NCBI GenBank assembly: GCA_963977415.1 | Contig: CAXBOS010000005.1 | Span: forward strand, 186,001-250,000 | Origin: Croceimicrobium sp963977415 | GTDB lineage: Bacteria; Bacteroidota; Bacteroidia; Flavobacteriales; Schleiferiaceae | Direction of reading: 5' to 3' | DNA length: 64,000 bases | Shown here: positions 8,401 through 16,923 of the stretch, in pieces | How positions within the stretch are numbered: the first letter of the stretch is position 1 | Layout of the letters: each line of letters opens with the position of its first letter | The notes under the pieces: model-generated | What the model saw: only the letters and a program-made list of their open reading frames with translations | The model's database searches: none | What the model was told of the DNA's origin: nothing | Made by a program: the position numbers and the translations under genes

Positions 8401-9399
8401 ATGAAAAAGTTAGACATTGTAGATTTTCTTAAAGGTTTCTCGATGTTGACTATCGTACTATACCACTACCTTAATAAAATTGATCTTCCTTCTTACCTTC
8501 TAACGGCCAGTCGCTTTGGCGGTACTGGTGTACACCTCTTTGTTTTTCTTTCGGGCTTCGGGCTCTATCTTTCGCATCTACGTAAGCCCATTGCCTATAC
8601 AGCCTTTTTAAAAAGACGACTTTCAAAAATTTATATTCCTTACATAATAATTGTACTTATTTCCGCTTTAATCGCGCTTTTTGTACCCATTTATACAAGC
8701 TCACTCTACGCTCTAGGTGGGCATCTTTTATTTTACAAAATGTTCGATGAATCCATTGTTGGATCATACGGGTACCCGCTGTGGTTTATCTCCATGATTC
8801 TACAATTCTACCTTGCCTTCCCCCTAATTCTTTGGTTAAGAAAGGCTTTCAAGGGTAAATCATTTCTAATCGCCAGTTTTTTTATTAGCTTATGCTGGTC
8901 GGCCCTAGTATTTTATTTAGGTAAAGAATCGTTACGTGTGTACAATAGCTTTTTCTTGCAGTACCTGTGGGAGTTTGCACTTGGTTTTACGGTGGCGCAG
9001 TGGCTGCAAAAAAGAGAATATCAATTTGAACTTAGAATTCGCCCTTGGCAAACTTTAAGTTTAGGCTTAGTTGCCTGTCTAATCTATGCAACCGCAGCCC
9101 TAAAAGGGGGCGACCAAGCCATGCTTTTTAATGATATTCCTGCCTTTTTTGGTTATACGCTTTTAGCACTTTGGCTTTATCAAGTTAGCAGCGCAAAAAT
9201 TAAAAGCTTCTTCCTCTTTACCGGAAACATCTCCTATTCTCTGTACTTATTGCATGTCCTTTGCTTAATGATAATTCTGCAGTTTAGAGATTATTTCAAT
9301 ATCTACCTGCTTCTAACTACCGCCCTAATCATTAGCTATATCTTAGCCTTTTACTACCAAAAAATTGTAATCCGCATTTATCGCCTGATAGGCATATAA
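8401..9399 (+). CDS. Membrane acyltransferase, family 3
   Basis: 332 residues, polytopic with about ten hydrophobic segments. The N-terminus KLDIVDFLKGFSMLTIVLYHY, with the conserved His at residue 22, and the following GGTGVHLFVFLSGFGLYLS block are typical of the acyltransferase-3 (OafA/YrhL, PF01757) family. These enzymes transfer acetyl or other acyl groups from the cytoplasm to extracytoplasmic glycans such as O-antigen or exopolysaccharide. It is followed after 2 bp by a glycosyltransferase gene, which supports a role in decorating a surface polysaccharide. The specific acceptor cannot be told from the sequence. Confidence 0.9.
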   Translation: MKKLDIVDFLKGFSMLTIVLYHYLNKIDLPSYLLTASRFGGTGVHLFVFLSGFGLYLSHLRKPIAYTAFLKRRLSKIYIPYIIIVLISALIALFVPIYTSSLYALGGHLLFYKMFDESIVGSYGYPLWFISMILQFYLAFPLILWLRKAFKGKSFLIASFFISLCWSALVFYLGKESLRVYNSFFLQYLWEFALGFTVAQWLQKREYQFELRIRPWQTLSLGLVACLIYATAALKGGDQAMLFNDIPAFFGYTLLALWLYQVSSAKIKSFFLFTGNISYSLYLLHVLCLMIILQFRDYFNIYLLLTTALIISYILAFYYQKIVIRIYRLIGI

Positions 9400-9401
9400 A
9401 C

Positions 9402-10526
9402 GTGAAATCTTTATCAACCTCCGTACTTCACCTAGTTTCTTGGTACCCCTCAAAAGTTCATCCTAGTTTAGGGAATTTCGTGGCAGAGCATATTCTTGCA
9501 ATTCAAACAAAAATACCTGGGGCAGTTTTAGGGGCCTTTGCGGCAGATGCCAACTCTATAGATTATCAGATTGAGAATGGTGTGCCGGTTTGTCGAGTTT
9601 ACTTTATCAAGAAATTACCTTTTACTAGTTACCTAAACGCTCTTAAAAAGGGTTATGAAGAACTGATTAGCCGCGGGTTTCATTTCAATTTAGCGCATTT
9701 ACATGTTGCCTATCCAGCGGGGCTATTTCTCTTAAACTTGAAGCTTCCTTATATTATAAGCGAACATTTTTCGGCTTATCAAAAAAACCGTAGAAAAGAT
9801 CTATCGTTGGCTAATCGATTGGTAGCGAAACTCATCTTTAATAAAGCACAGTTTGTAGCGCCCGTTTCTGATCAACTAGGGCTGTCACTAAAAGACTTTG
9901 GCGTGAGGAGTCCTCAAATAACCATTGGCAATGTGGTTAATACCAATATCTTCCACTATAAAGCCAAAGTTAATTCTCAACGCTTTAGAGTGCTGCACAT
10001 CTCTAGTCTGCAAGAAAGCACTAAAAATATTAGCGGGATAGTTTCCGCTTTCGCAGATTTCCATAAAAAATTTCCTCTGTCATCTCTTAGTATTGGTGGT
10101 GATGGCCCAGCCGATGAATTACTAATGCATATTAATAATTCCCAAATACCTAAGGAGGCGTATCGCATTTTACCGGCTTTAAGCAAAGAAGCGGTTGCCC
10201 AAGAAATGCAGGAATCTGATTGCTTTCTACTTTTTAGCCATATCGAAAATCAACCGGTAGTTATTTTAGAGTCTCTATGTATAGGACGTCCTGTGATAGC
10301 TACTCGCGTAGGCGGTATTCCACAATTGCTCGATAAAAGTCGCGGCCTACTAATCGAAGCGAATAATAGTGATCAACTGGTTAAAGCTCTAAGCGATATG
10401 TACCACAATCACCAAAATTATGAGCATGAAAAAATAGCCGCGCTTGCCCAAAATGAATTTGGTTATGAGGCCATTGCTGAAAAATTTTCGGCCGTATATT
10501 CTAACGTACTCCGCTTAAATGCATAA
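9402..10526 (+). CDS. Glycosyltransferase family 4 (GT-B fold)
   Basis: 374 residues from a GTG start at 9402, 2 bp after the acyltransferase stop. No closer ATG would keep the conserved N-terminal VLHLVSWYPS segment. The protein has the two-Rossmann layout of GT-B enzymes. ENQPVVILE holds the E-x7-E motif (Glu282 and Glu290) that binds the nucleotide sugar, followed by GRPVIATRVGGIPQLL. It should be a cytoplasmic retaining transferase that adds a sugar to a lipid-linked glycan. Its last 26 bp overlap tail-to-tail with bshB1 on the other strand. Substrate is unknown. Confidence 0.92.
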   Translation: MKSLSTSVLHLVSWYPSKVHPSLGNFVAEHILAIQTKIPGAVLGAFAADANSIDYQIENGVPVCRVYFIKKLPFTSYLNALKKGYEELISRGFHFNLAHLHVAYPAGLFLLNLKLPYIISEHFSAYQKNRRKDLSLANRLVAKLIFNKAQFVAPVSDQLGLSLKDFGVRSPQITIGNVVNTNIFHYKAKVNSQRFRVLHISSLQESTKNISGIVSAFADFHKKFPLSSLSIGGDGPADELLMHINNSQIPKEAYRILPALSKEAVAQEMQESDCFLLFSHIENQPVVILESLCIGRPVIATRVGGIPQLLDKSRGLLIEANNSDQLVKALSDMYHNHQNYEHEKIAALAQNEFGYEAIAEKFSAVYSNVLRLNA

Positions 10527-11226
10527 GGTCAGAAAGACCTAAATCTTGAGACTTGATAAAACCTTCGCCGTATTCTACGCCAATCAGTCTTCCCATATCT
10601 TGAGCTCGGTAGTAAACGCTATCCATAAAGTTTTTGGAGCTAATTACCGTTTGTGGTTCTTTAGACTCTGGATCATAAAACTGCGACTTGTAAGCCTTAA
10701 TAGAAGCTACCTTGGTTTGAATATGCTCGCCAATATCCATTATGAAATCGGGCGTCAAACTCTGAAATTGAATATAATACAGTAATAAGCTGGGGCGATA
10801 TGATTCTTGAACGAGTCCTTCATCCACAGTTTCAATCTTGCGTAAGCCTGCTAAAAAAGAGGCTTCTTTAACTAAAAATGAACCACGGCCGTGATCAGGA
10901 TGGCGATCGGTGGGTGCATTAGCAATAATAATTTCGGGACGATACTTTCTAATCATGCGCACCACCTCTAATTGATGCTCGATGTCATTTTTAAAAAATC
11001 CATCTTTAAAGCCGAGGTTTTCGCGAACTGCCAAGCCCATAATTTTGCCTGCTGCTTGGGCTTCCTCCAATCTAATTCCCGCAGAACCTCGGGTACCTAA
11101 TTCTCCTTGAGTAAGATCTACCACTCCACATTTATAACCTAAAGAACTCTGTTTGGCCAAAGTGCCAGAACAACTTAGTTCAACATCATCGGGATGGGCG
11201 CCAAAAGCAAGGATATCTAATTTCAT
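10501..11226 (-). CDS. bshB1: Bacillithiol biosynthesis deacetylase BshB1
   Basis: 241 residues, normal for BshB1. This LmbE/PIG-L-type zinc hydrolase removes the acetyl group from N-acetylglucosaminyl-malate, the second step of bacillithiol synthesis. AHPDDVE (residues 10-16) supplies His11, Asp13 and Asp14. DRHPDHGR (107-114) supplies the third metal ligand, His112. The C-terminal part, with FYDPESKEP and GVEYGEGF, matches the BshB1 subfamily rather than general LmbE deacetylases. bshA and bshC are not in the window. It is a single gene convergent with the glycosyltransferase. Confidence 0.93.
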   Translation of the reverse strand: MKLDILAFGAHPDDVELSCSGTLAKQSSLGYKCGVVDLTQGELGTRGSAGIRLEEAQAAGKIMGLAVRENLGFKDGFFKNDIEHQLEVVRMIRKYRPEIIIANAPTDRHPDHGRGSFLVKEASFLAGLRKIETVDEGLVQESYRPSLLLYYIQFQSLTPDFIMDIGEHIQTKVASIKAYKSQFYDPESKEPQTVISSKNFMDSVYYRAQDMGRLIGVEYGEGFIKSQDLGLSDLMHLSGVR

Positions 11227-11240
11227 AATTGTATTGAAAA

Positions 11241-11267
11241 GAAAAACCCCGGCCTAAACCAGGGTTT
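11241..11267 (-). terminator. Terminator after lipoprotein 11289-12110
   Basis: On the minus strand AAACCCTGG and CCGGGGTTT pair (one G-U) around a 6-base loop, followed by T residues. It ends 15 bp before the bshB1 ATG. Confidence 0.85.
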
Positions 11268-11288
11268 CATATAACAAAATATTAATGT

Positions 11289-12110
11289 TTAGTTTTTGTA
11301 CTCACCATTAATTGTGATTGTAGTTCCAGCAGTACCAGTTGTTACAGCACCTTGAGTAATGTTTAAGATATAATTTACTCCATTGTAATTTACTCCTAAA
11401 ACATCATCATAAGTACCGTTAGCAGAAGAAGATACACCTCTGTACTCCGTTACAGAAGTACCTGAGGAAATAGCTGAAGCTAAATCTTCTTGAGTAGCAA
11501 TACTTGACCAATCAGCAGGAGTTAATTCAACCATTTTAGTACCAGCATCTAAAGCTACGATAGCAGAAGTTGAGCTATTGGAAGTCCATTTCAAACCAAA
11601 TTGACCTAGACCAGTAGCAGCAGCACCACCAACTCTCGTCCAAGTAAAGGCAGATGGAGAAGATAAAGCAGTTGTTCCTGCATCAACAGTAACGTTGAAG
11701 CTAACTTCATCCGTGTTACCATCTTTATCAGTTACGGTAAAAGTATAAACCGTGTTACCTAAGTTATTTCCTGCATTTACAAAAACTACTGTATCGCGGT
11801 AAGTTTCGTCATCAGCATTAGAAAGAGTATAAGGAAAAGAATTTCCTTGTAAGCTAGTAGGAATTGGGTTTACCGTGTTAACGCCTGAAATGCTAATAGC
11901 AAAAGTTTCCATGTCAGAATCTCCTTTACGTGCGTCTATCGCAAAAGATAAAGTTTCTCCTTGAGTAATGGTAATTGCGCCACCTGTTGAACCTGAACCA
12001 GCTTCGGTTACGGTTAAAAAGGCTGGTGTGCTTGCATTTTCATCGTCTGTACAAGATGTGATTGCAAATAATCCAGCAAATGCTAGAGCTAAATACTTGG
12101 TAATTTTCAT
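11289..12110 (-). CDS. Surface lipoprotein with Ig-like N-terminal region
   Basis: 273 residues. The lipoprotein signal ends ITSC, with Cys20 followed by TDDE; an acidic run just after the lipid-modified Cys is the kind of signal that sends Bacteroidota lipoproteins to the cell surface. Residues about 30-145 are rich in T, V and S and contain YTFTVTDKDGNTDEVSFNVTV, a pattern seen in cadherin- or Ig-like beta-sandwich domains. The second half (about 150-273) is of unknown fold. A -7 box, TACTTTTG on the minus strand at 12151-12158, precedes it, and a terminator follows. No function is recognised. Confidence 0.88.
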   Translation of the reverse strand: MKITKYLALAFAGLFAITSCTDDENASTPAFLTVTEAGSGSTGGAITITQGETLSFAIDARKGDSDMETFAISISGVNTVNPIPTSLQGNSFPYTLSNADDETYRDTVVFVNAGNNLGNTVYTFTVTDKDGNTDEVSFNVTVDAGTTALSSPSAFTWTRVGGAAATGLGQFGLKWTSNSSTSAIVALDAGTKMVELTPADWSSIATQEDLASAISSGTSVTEYRGVSSSANGTYDDVLGVNYNGVNYILNITQGAVTTGTAGTTITINGEYKN

Positions 12111-12150
12111 TTTAAGTGGGTATAATAATTAAACCTGTTGTAAACGGGCG

Positions 12151-12158
12151 CAAAAGTA
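12151..12158 (-). promoter_or_regulatory. -7 box for lipoprotein 11289-12110
   Basis: TACTTTTG on the minus strand, 41 bp before the ATG, matches TAnnTTTG exactly. Confidence 0.6.
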
Positions 12159-12198
12159 AAACAATTTTCAAGGCGTAGACACTTTTGTGGGAAAAGTC

Positions 12199-12229
12199 TT
12201 GTTAAGCAGAATTCATTGCGGTAATTTCG
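12199..12229 (+). promoter_or_regulatory. Promoter of ndk
   Basis: TTG at 12199-12201, then 20 bp, then TAATTTCG at 12222-12229 fits the Bacteroidota -33/-7 promoter pattern with one deviation (C for T). It gives a leader of about 28 nt before the ndk ATG. Confidence 0.65.
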
Positions 12230-12260
12230 CCGCACATTTAAGCTAAAATATAATTTACAA

Positions 12261-12680
12261 ATGGCTACAAACAGAACTTTTACCATGATTAAGCCCGACG
12301 CTGTGGCTAATGGTCATATCGGTGCTATCCTAGCAATGATAAACAACGCGGGCTTTCGTATCGTGGCAATGGAATTAACTCAATTGTCTAAGCATGATGC
12401 TCAAGAATTTTACGCAGTACATAAAGAGCGTCCTTTTTACGGCGAACTAGTTGATTACATGACTTCTGGTCCAATCGTTGCCGCTATCCTAGAAAAAGAT
12501 AATGCTGTGGCTGATTTCCGTAAATTAATCGGAGCTACTAATCCTGCGGAAGCAGAAGAAGGTACAATCCGTAAATTATATGCGGAGTCTATTGCAGCGA
12601 ATGCAGTACACGGAAGTGATTCTGACGAAAATGCAGCTATCGAAGGGAGCTTCTATTTTGCGGAGCGCTCCAAGCACTAA
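12261..12680 (+). CDS. ndk: Nucleoside-diphosphate kinase
   Basis: 139 residues, the standard length. Ndk passes the gamma-phosphate of ATP to nucleoside diphosphates through a phospho-histidine and keeps the NTP and dNTP pools balanced in the cytoplasm. The active-site motif NAVHGSDS places the catalytic His at 117. The N-terminal TFTMIKPDAV and the YMTSGPIVA segment are family hallmarks. It stands alone between a divergent lipoprotein gene and a convergent dciA-like gene, with its own promoter and terminator. Confidence 0.98.
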   Translation: MATNRTFTMIKPDAVANGHIGAILAMINNAGFRIVAMELTQLSKHDAQEFYAVHKERPFYGELVDYMTSGPIVAAILEKDNAVADFRKLIGATNPAEAEEGTIRKLYAESIAANAVHGSDSDENAAIEGSFYFAERSKH

Positions 12681-12704
12681 GCGAATAACTTTTCTAAATA
12701 CAAA

Positions 12705-12733
12705 AGAGTCACTATGGTGGCTCTTTTTTTTTT
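12705..12733 (+). terminator. Terminator after ndk
   Basis: AGAGTCAC and GTGGCTCT pair over a TATG loop (one G-U pair), followed by ten T. Its T run abuts the stop of the convergent dciA-like gene at 12736. Confidence 0.92.
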
Positions 12734-12735
12734 GC

Positions 12736-13026
12736 TTAACGCAGTTCTACTCTAATAATCGCTTTTTCGCCTAACTTTTTATTGAGATGCTTGCGCAGAT
12801 CTTCACGACGCATAGAAAGGGCCGCTTTTAAAACACCTGAGCCTAGATAAACTGTAAGCACCCCTTTGTTCAAGTAAAGGTCATTGGTATTGTCGTTTAC
12901 CTTTTCGCCTGCCCAATCTTTCCAATGGGCCTTAAGCTCTGCTAATACAAACTTTTCCTCCAAACCATTTGAGCGAAGGAAACTTCGCAGGGCATCACCT
13001 AGTTTAAATTGATTGGAATCGTACAT
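12736..13026 (-). CDS. DUF721 (DciA-like) protein
   Basis: 96 residues matching the short DUF721 form common in Bacteroidota. The KH-like core is visible in WKDWAGEKV and the strand LYLNKGVLTVYLGSGVLKA. DUF721 proteins include DciA, which helps load the replicative helicase DnaB in bacteria lacking DnaC/DnaI; applying that role here is inference from the family. The ATG overlaps the TAA stop of recF by one base, so the two replication and repair genes are translationally coupled. Confidence 0.88.
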   Translation of the reverse strand: MYDSNQFKLGDALRSFLRSNGLEEKFVLAELKAHWKDWAGEKVNDNTNDLYLNKGVLTVYLGSGVLKAALSMRREDLRKHLNKKLGEKAIIRVELR

Positions 13027-14105
13027 TATATTTCGAAAATCTTAGCGTTTGCATCTATTTGTTTCACCAAGTCAACTGTCCTTTCAGGATGCGTATCCGT
13101 GATAAATATTTGACCAAAATCCTCATCGTGAACTAATTTCACCAAAGTGGCCACACGCTTTTCGTCTAATTTATCAAAAATATCATCCAGTAGAAGTACC
13201 GGAACCAGCTGCTGATGATCTCGAATAAATTCGTATTGAGCAAGCTTTAGCGCTATTAATAGAGACTTCTGCTGCCCTTGGGAGCCGTAGTGCTTGATAC
13301 TATCGCCGTTTAGCTTAAAGATTAGGTCATCACGATGTACACCGGCACTGGTATATTGCAAAACGCGATCTTTAGAGCGTGTCTGCAAAAGCATATCTTC
13401 AAAAGTAGATTCGTGCCTTTGACTAAGGTATTCGATGCTTGCTTCTTCCCTACCCTGACTAATGAACTCGTAATAATGCTGAATGCGCGGCTTAAGGGCT
13501 TCAGCAAATTCCATACGGTGTTGGTAAATGTACTCGCCATGCTCCACCAATTGATGATCATAAATTTCGAGGGAATCTACATCAAACTTATGGTTGGCAG
13601 CAAAGAACTTAAGAAGGCTATTCCGCTGTTGCAAAGCCTTATTGTAGCGCATCAAATGATGCAAATAAGTAGCATTGCCTTGGCTAATTACATTATCCGT
13701 AAAGCGTCGTCTGATTTCGGCCGTATCGGTTATTAAGTCTCGATCATAAGGTGAAATAACTACCGCGGGGAAATATCCAATATGATCGGCTAATTTCTCA
13801 TATTCCTTTTTATCCTTGCGAAAAACCTTCTTCTGCCCTTTTTTTAAGGCACAATATAGCTGCACCTCTTCTTCTTTTCGATGAAGATTGGCTTCAATCA
13901 TGAAAAAATCGGCCTCATTTTTAATCGAGCGATTATCACGACTAGAGAAATAGCTTTTGGTAAGACTTAGGTAATGGATTGCGTCCAGAAGATTCGTTTT
14001 CCCGCTACCATTAAGTCCCACAAAGCAATTGAGCTTCGGGCTAAAATCAAATTTTGCCTCTTCCCAACTCTTAAAATTGAGAATGTGTAAATCCTTTAAA
14101 TACAT
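13026..14105 (-). CDS. recF: DNA replication and repair protein RecF
   Basis: 359 residues, the standard length. RecF is an SMC/ABC-type ATPase that, with RecO and RecR, loads RecA onto gapped DNA. The Walker A motif is GLNGSGKT (residues 30-37), the ABC signature region is GSQGQQKSLL and Walker B is PVLLLDDIFDKLD. The N-terminal LHILNFKSWEEA is typical. It is first gene of a two-gene operon with the dciA-like gene. A -7-like TATTTTCG box lies on the minus strand at 14112-14119, very close to the ATG. Confidence 0.97.
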   Translation of the reverse strand: MYLKDLHILNFKSWEEAKFDFSPKLNCFVGLNGSGKTNLLDAIHYLSLTKSYFSSRDNRSIKNEADFFMIEANLHRKEEEVQLYCALKKGQKKVFRKDKKEYEKLADHIGYFPAVVISPYDRDLITDTAEIRRRFTDNVISQGNATYLHHLMRYNKALQQRNSLLKFFAANHKFDVDSLEIYDHQLVEHGEYIYQHRMEFAEALKPRIQHYYEFISQGREEASIEYLSQRHESTFEDMLLQTRSKDRVLQYTSAGVHRDDLIFKLNGDSIKHYGSQGQQKSLLIALKLAQYEFIRDHQQLVPVLLLDDIFDKLDEKRVATLVKLVHDEDFGQIFITDTHPERTVDLVKQIDANAKIFEI

Positions 14106-14139
14106 CGGCTGCGAAAATAAGCTATTACTTAGCTTCTGA

Positions 14140-14173
14140 TTGATAGTTTAAAAAGGATTTTTGGTTACTTTTG
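14140..14173 (+). promoter_or_regulatory. Promoter of TPR-ribH operon
   Basis: TTG at 14140-14142 and an exact TACTTTTG -7 box at 14166-14173, spaced by 23 bp (the long end of the usual range). It starts an operon of the TPR gene and ribH. Confidence 0.65.
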
Positions 14174-14204
14174 CCGCCTATTTTGTGAATATACAAAGCA
14201 TACC

Positions 14205-14888
14205 ATGGCTAAAAAACAGAAGCAAGAAGACGAAGTACTAATTGATGTTACCCAGTCTATTTCCAGTGTTGAGAAATTTTTCGAAGAAAACGGTAAAGCG
14301 TTAAGCGCTTTTGCAATTGCTCTTTTTGCAATTGTAGGTGGTTATGTTGCCTTTTTAAAATTTTATCAAGAGCCCCGCGAATTAGAGGCTCAAAATGAAA
14401 TTTACCACGCACAGCAACTTTTCGAAGCTGATTCATTAAAACAAGCGGTAGAAGGTTTTGCTGGTCATGCTGGCTTTTTAAGCGTTGCCGCTGATTACTC
14501 TGGTACCAAAGCAGGCGAAATGGCTAATTACTATGCTGGGATTAGTTATTTACGTTTAGGAGAATATGATAATGCCATTCGTTTGTTAGACGATTTTTCT
14601 ACCAAGGATCCTATTTTAAGCGTTATTGCTAAAGGTTCTATTGGAGATGCTTTTTTAGAACTAAACCAATCTGAAGAAGCGCTAGAATATTATACGAAAG
14701 CTAGTACCGTTAATTCTAACGACTTTGTTGTTCCTTTCTATCTACTTAAAGCTGGCATGCTAGCCGAAAATTTAAGCAATAATAAAGAAGCAATTAAATT
14801 CTACGAAAGAATTAAAAGTGAATTCCCCGATGCTCGTCAAGCCGTAGATATCGATCGCTACATTGCTCGTGTAAAGGCTAAAATCTAA
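14205..14888 (+). CDS. Membrane-anchored TPR protein (YfgM-like)
   Basis: 227 residues. A lysine/acid-rich cytoplasmic N-terminus (1-31) is followed by one membrane helix at about 33-52 (LSAFAIALFAIVGGYVAFL) and an extracytoplasmic tetratricopeptide region, with repeats visible at EMANYYAGISYLRLGEYDNAI and GDAFLELNQSEEALEYYTKA. The layout resembles YfgM, a partner of SecYEG and periplasmic chaperones. That equivalence is inferred from architecture. It lies 10 bp before ribH, an arrangement that is usual in this phylum. Confidence 0.88.
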   Translation: MAKKQKQEDEVLIDVTQSISSVEKFFEENGKALSAFAIALFAIVGGYVAFLKFYQEPRELEAQNEIYHAQQLFEADSLKQAVEGFAGHAGFLSVAADYSGTKAGEMANYYAGISYLRLGEYDNAIRLLDDFSTKDPILSVIAKGSIGDAFLELNQSEEALEYYTKASTVNSNDFVVPFYLLKAGMLAENLSNNKEAIKFYERIKSEFPDARQAVDIDRYIARVKAKI

Positions 14889-14898
14889 TTTCTTTCCT

Positions 14899-15393
14899 TT
14901 GGCTACGTCAGGTAACAATCTATCCCAGTACGATCCCGAGGCTCTACCTAAAGCCACCAACATGCGTTTTGCCTGTGTGGTTTCTGAATGGAACCATGAT
15001 GTTACGGATGCGCTTTACCTTGGTGCAAGGGAAGCATTAGAGGCCTGTGGTGCCGCAAAAATGGATATCCGTCATATTTCAGTTCCTGGAGCGGTAGAAC
15101 TCACTTACGCTTGTAAGAAGCTCTGCGAAAGTGATGAGTATGATGCGATAATCGCGATAGGCAACGTAATTCAAGGAGAAACCAAGCATTTCGATTTCGT
15201 ATGTAATAGCGTTACCCAAGGAGTTACGGAGCTAAATTTACGTTTTGATACTCCAGTTATTTTTTGTGTTTTAACGGACAATAACAAACAGCAGAGTTTA
15301 GATCGTGCCGGTGGTAAGCACGGTAATAAGGGCATTGAAGCTGCAGTAGCGGCTCTAAAAATGGCTGGCCTACGTAAAACTGTACTTCGCTAA
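14899..15393 (+). CDS. ribH: 6,7-dimethyl-8-ribityllumazine synthase
   Basis: 164 residues from a TTG start. RibH condenses 5-amino-6-ribitylaminouracil with dihydroxybutanone phosphate in the penultimate step of riboflavin synthesis and assembles into hollow capsids or pentamers. Motifs present are VVSEWN near the N-terminus, SVPGAVELTYA, IAIGNVIQGETKHFDFV with the catalytic His, and CVLTDNNKQQSLDRAG. The first ATG lies 63 bp further in (14962) and would remove the conserved ATSGNNLSQYD leader, so the TTG at 14899-14901 is preferred. It is co-transcribed with the upstream TPR gene. Confidence 0.95.
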   Translation: MATSGNNLSQYDPEALPKATNMRFACVVSEWNHDVTDALYLGAREALEACGAAKMDIRHISVPGAVELTYACKKLCESDEYDAIIAIGNVIQGETKHFDFVCNSVTQGVTELNLRFDTPVIFCVLTDNNKQQSLDRAGGKHGNKGIEAAVAALKMAGLRKTVLR

Positions 15394-15455
15394 ATAGTCC
15401 TTCACCGCTGATAAAACATCTGAGTTCAACTAAACATAGAACATCAGGTTTCCAA

Positions 15456-15491
15456 TAAAAAGAAAATCCAGCCTAGGCTGGATTTTCTTTT
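15456..15491. terminator. Bidirectional terminator, ribH / rimO
   Basis: A perfect 17-bp stem with only TA in the centre: AAAAAGAAAATCCAGCC against its complement. It has T runs on both strands, so it can end ribH transcripts (plus) and rimO transcripts (minus). Confidence 0.92.
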
Positions 15492-15602
15492 TATATCATG
15501 TATTACTCTAAAGAGCCATTTTCAAGGTCTTCCCTACCCATAGCGCTGCACTATTTTAATAGATAGGTAAACCTTTAGTCTTAGCATTTAAAGATCAGTA
15601 CT

Positions 15603-16919
15603 TCATTTTATATCGAGCTCGGACTCTAAAGGAATGGCGAATAAGTCGTAATCGGTAGTATCCGTAATAAGCACCTCAATAAATTCACCTACTGGTAAAT
15701 AGTCGGCACTAATTAGCACTTCATTATCTACGTCGGGAGAATCATATTCGGTACGACCAACGAAATAGTCACCTTCAATACGATCAATTAATACCCGCAT
15801 TTTCTTACCTAAATGAGCCCCATTTAATTCTGTCGAAATTTCTTGCTGAATAGCCATTAATTGATTGGCACGTTCTTGCTTGGTCTCAGCAGGAACGTCG
15901 TCTTCCAAATTAAAGGCATGGGTATTTTCTTCATGTGAGTAGGTAAATACACCCAAACGCTCGAAGCGCATTTCTTTCACCCATTCTTTCAGAACTTCAA
16001 AATCCTCTTCTGTTTCGCCAGGGTAACCCACTATAATAGTAGTTCTAATGCTAATACCGGGAACGGTCTCACGCATTAAGCGTAGTAATTTATCGGTGCG
16101 TTCTTTGGTAGTCCCGCGACGCATAGATTTTAAAACCGGATCGGCAATATGCTGCAAGGGAATATCAATATAATTACAAATCTTTGGCTCTTCCCGAATC
16201 ACTTCTAAAACGTCTTCTGGGAAACCAGTAGGAAAAAGGTAGTGCAGACGAATCCACTCAATTCCTTCAACCTTTACCAATTCTTTTAATAAATCAGCTA
16301 ATGCCCGTTTCTTATAAATATCTAATCCGTAGTAGGTAAGATCCTGCGCGATAAGGATTAACTCCTTGGTTCCTTTGGCCGCTAATTTTTGCGTCTCGGT
16401 AATTAGATCTTCAATTGGCGTGCTTTTATGTCCACCTCGCATTAAAGGAATGGCACAAAAAGAGCAAGGTCTGTCGCAACCTTCCGAAATTTTCAAATAG
16501 GCAAAATGGCGTGGCGTGGTTGTTAAACGCTCACCCACCAATTCCTTTTTATAATCGGCACCTAAAGCCTTTAACAAAAGAGGTAAATCGCGCGTGCCAA
16601 AGTATTGATCTACATTGGGGATTTCCTTTTCTAAATCGGGTTTGTACCGCTCAGATAAGCAACCGGTAACAAATACCTGATCTACTTCACCAGCCTCTTT
16701 GCGCTCTACAAATTCAAGAATGGTATTTACCGATTCCTCTTTCGCATTATCGATAAAGCCACAGGTGTTTATCACTACAATATTTCCATCCTCTTCATGC
16801 GCTACATTCTTGCCATTGGCTTTCAGTTGGCCCATTAAAACTTCACTGTCGTAGATGTTTTTAGAACATCCGAGAGTTATAATATTAATCTTGTTTTTCT
16901 TCCGCGTTTTTGTGCGCAT
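15603..16919 (-). CDS. rimO: Ribosomal protein S12 methylthiotransferase RimO
   Basis: 438 residues, standard. RimO is a radical-SAM enzyme that adds a methylthio group to the conserved Asp of ribosomal protein S12. The N-terminal UPF0004 domain supplies Cys18, Cys53 and Cys87 for the auxiliary Fe-S cluster. The radical-SAM motif CxxxCxxC is CDRPCSFC (Cys148, 152, 155). A C-terminal TRAM-like region (about 370-430) follows. It starts 4 bp after the ftsY stop, so the two are in one operon. Confidence 0.97.
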   Translation of the reverse strand: MRTKTRKKNKINIITLGCSKNIYDSEVLMGQLKANGKNVAHEEDGNIVVINTCGFIDNAKEESVNTILEFVERKEAGEVDQVFVTGCLSERYKPDLEKEIPNVDQYFGTRDLPLLLKALGADYKKELVGERLTTTPRHFAYLKISEGCDRPCSFCAIPLMRGGHKSTPIEDLITETQKLAAKGTKELILIAQDLTYYGLDIYKKRALADLLKELVKVEGIEWIRLHYLFPTGFPEDVLEVIREEPKICNYIDIPLQHIADPVLKSMRRGTTKERTDKLLRLMRETVPGISIRTTIIVGYPGETEEDFEVLKEWVKEMRFERLGVFTYSHEENTHAFNLEDDVPAETKQERANQLMAIQQEISTELNGAHLGKKMRVLIDRIEGDYFVGRTEYDSPDVDNEVLISADYLPVGEFIEVLITDTTDYDLFAIPLESELDIK

Positions 16920-16923
16920 ATAT

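Noticed and set aside
13335..13736. 133-codon open frame on the plus strand inside recF
   Set aside because: It lies wholly within the conserved recF gene and shows no motif; a shadow of the real frame.
15394..15455. Possible remnant of the dispersed element upstream of the ribH/rimO terminator (CTGAGTTCAACT)
   Set aside because: The similarity is short and the terminator hairpin explains the inverted repeat.
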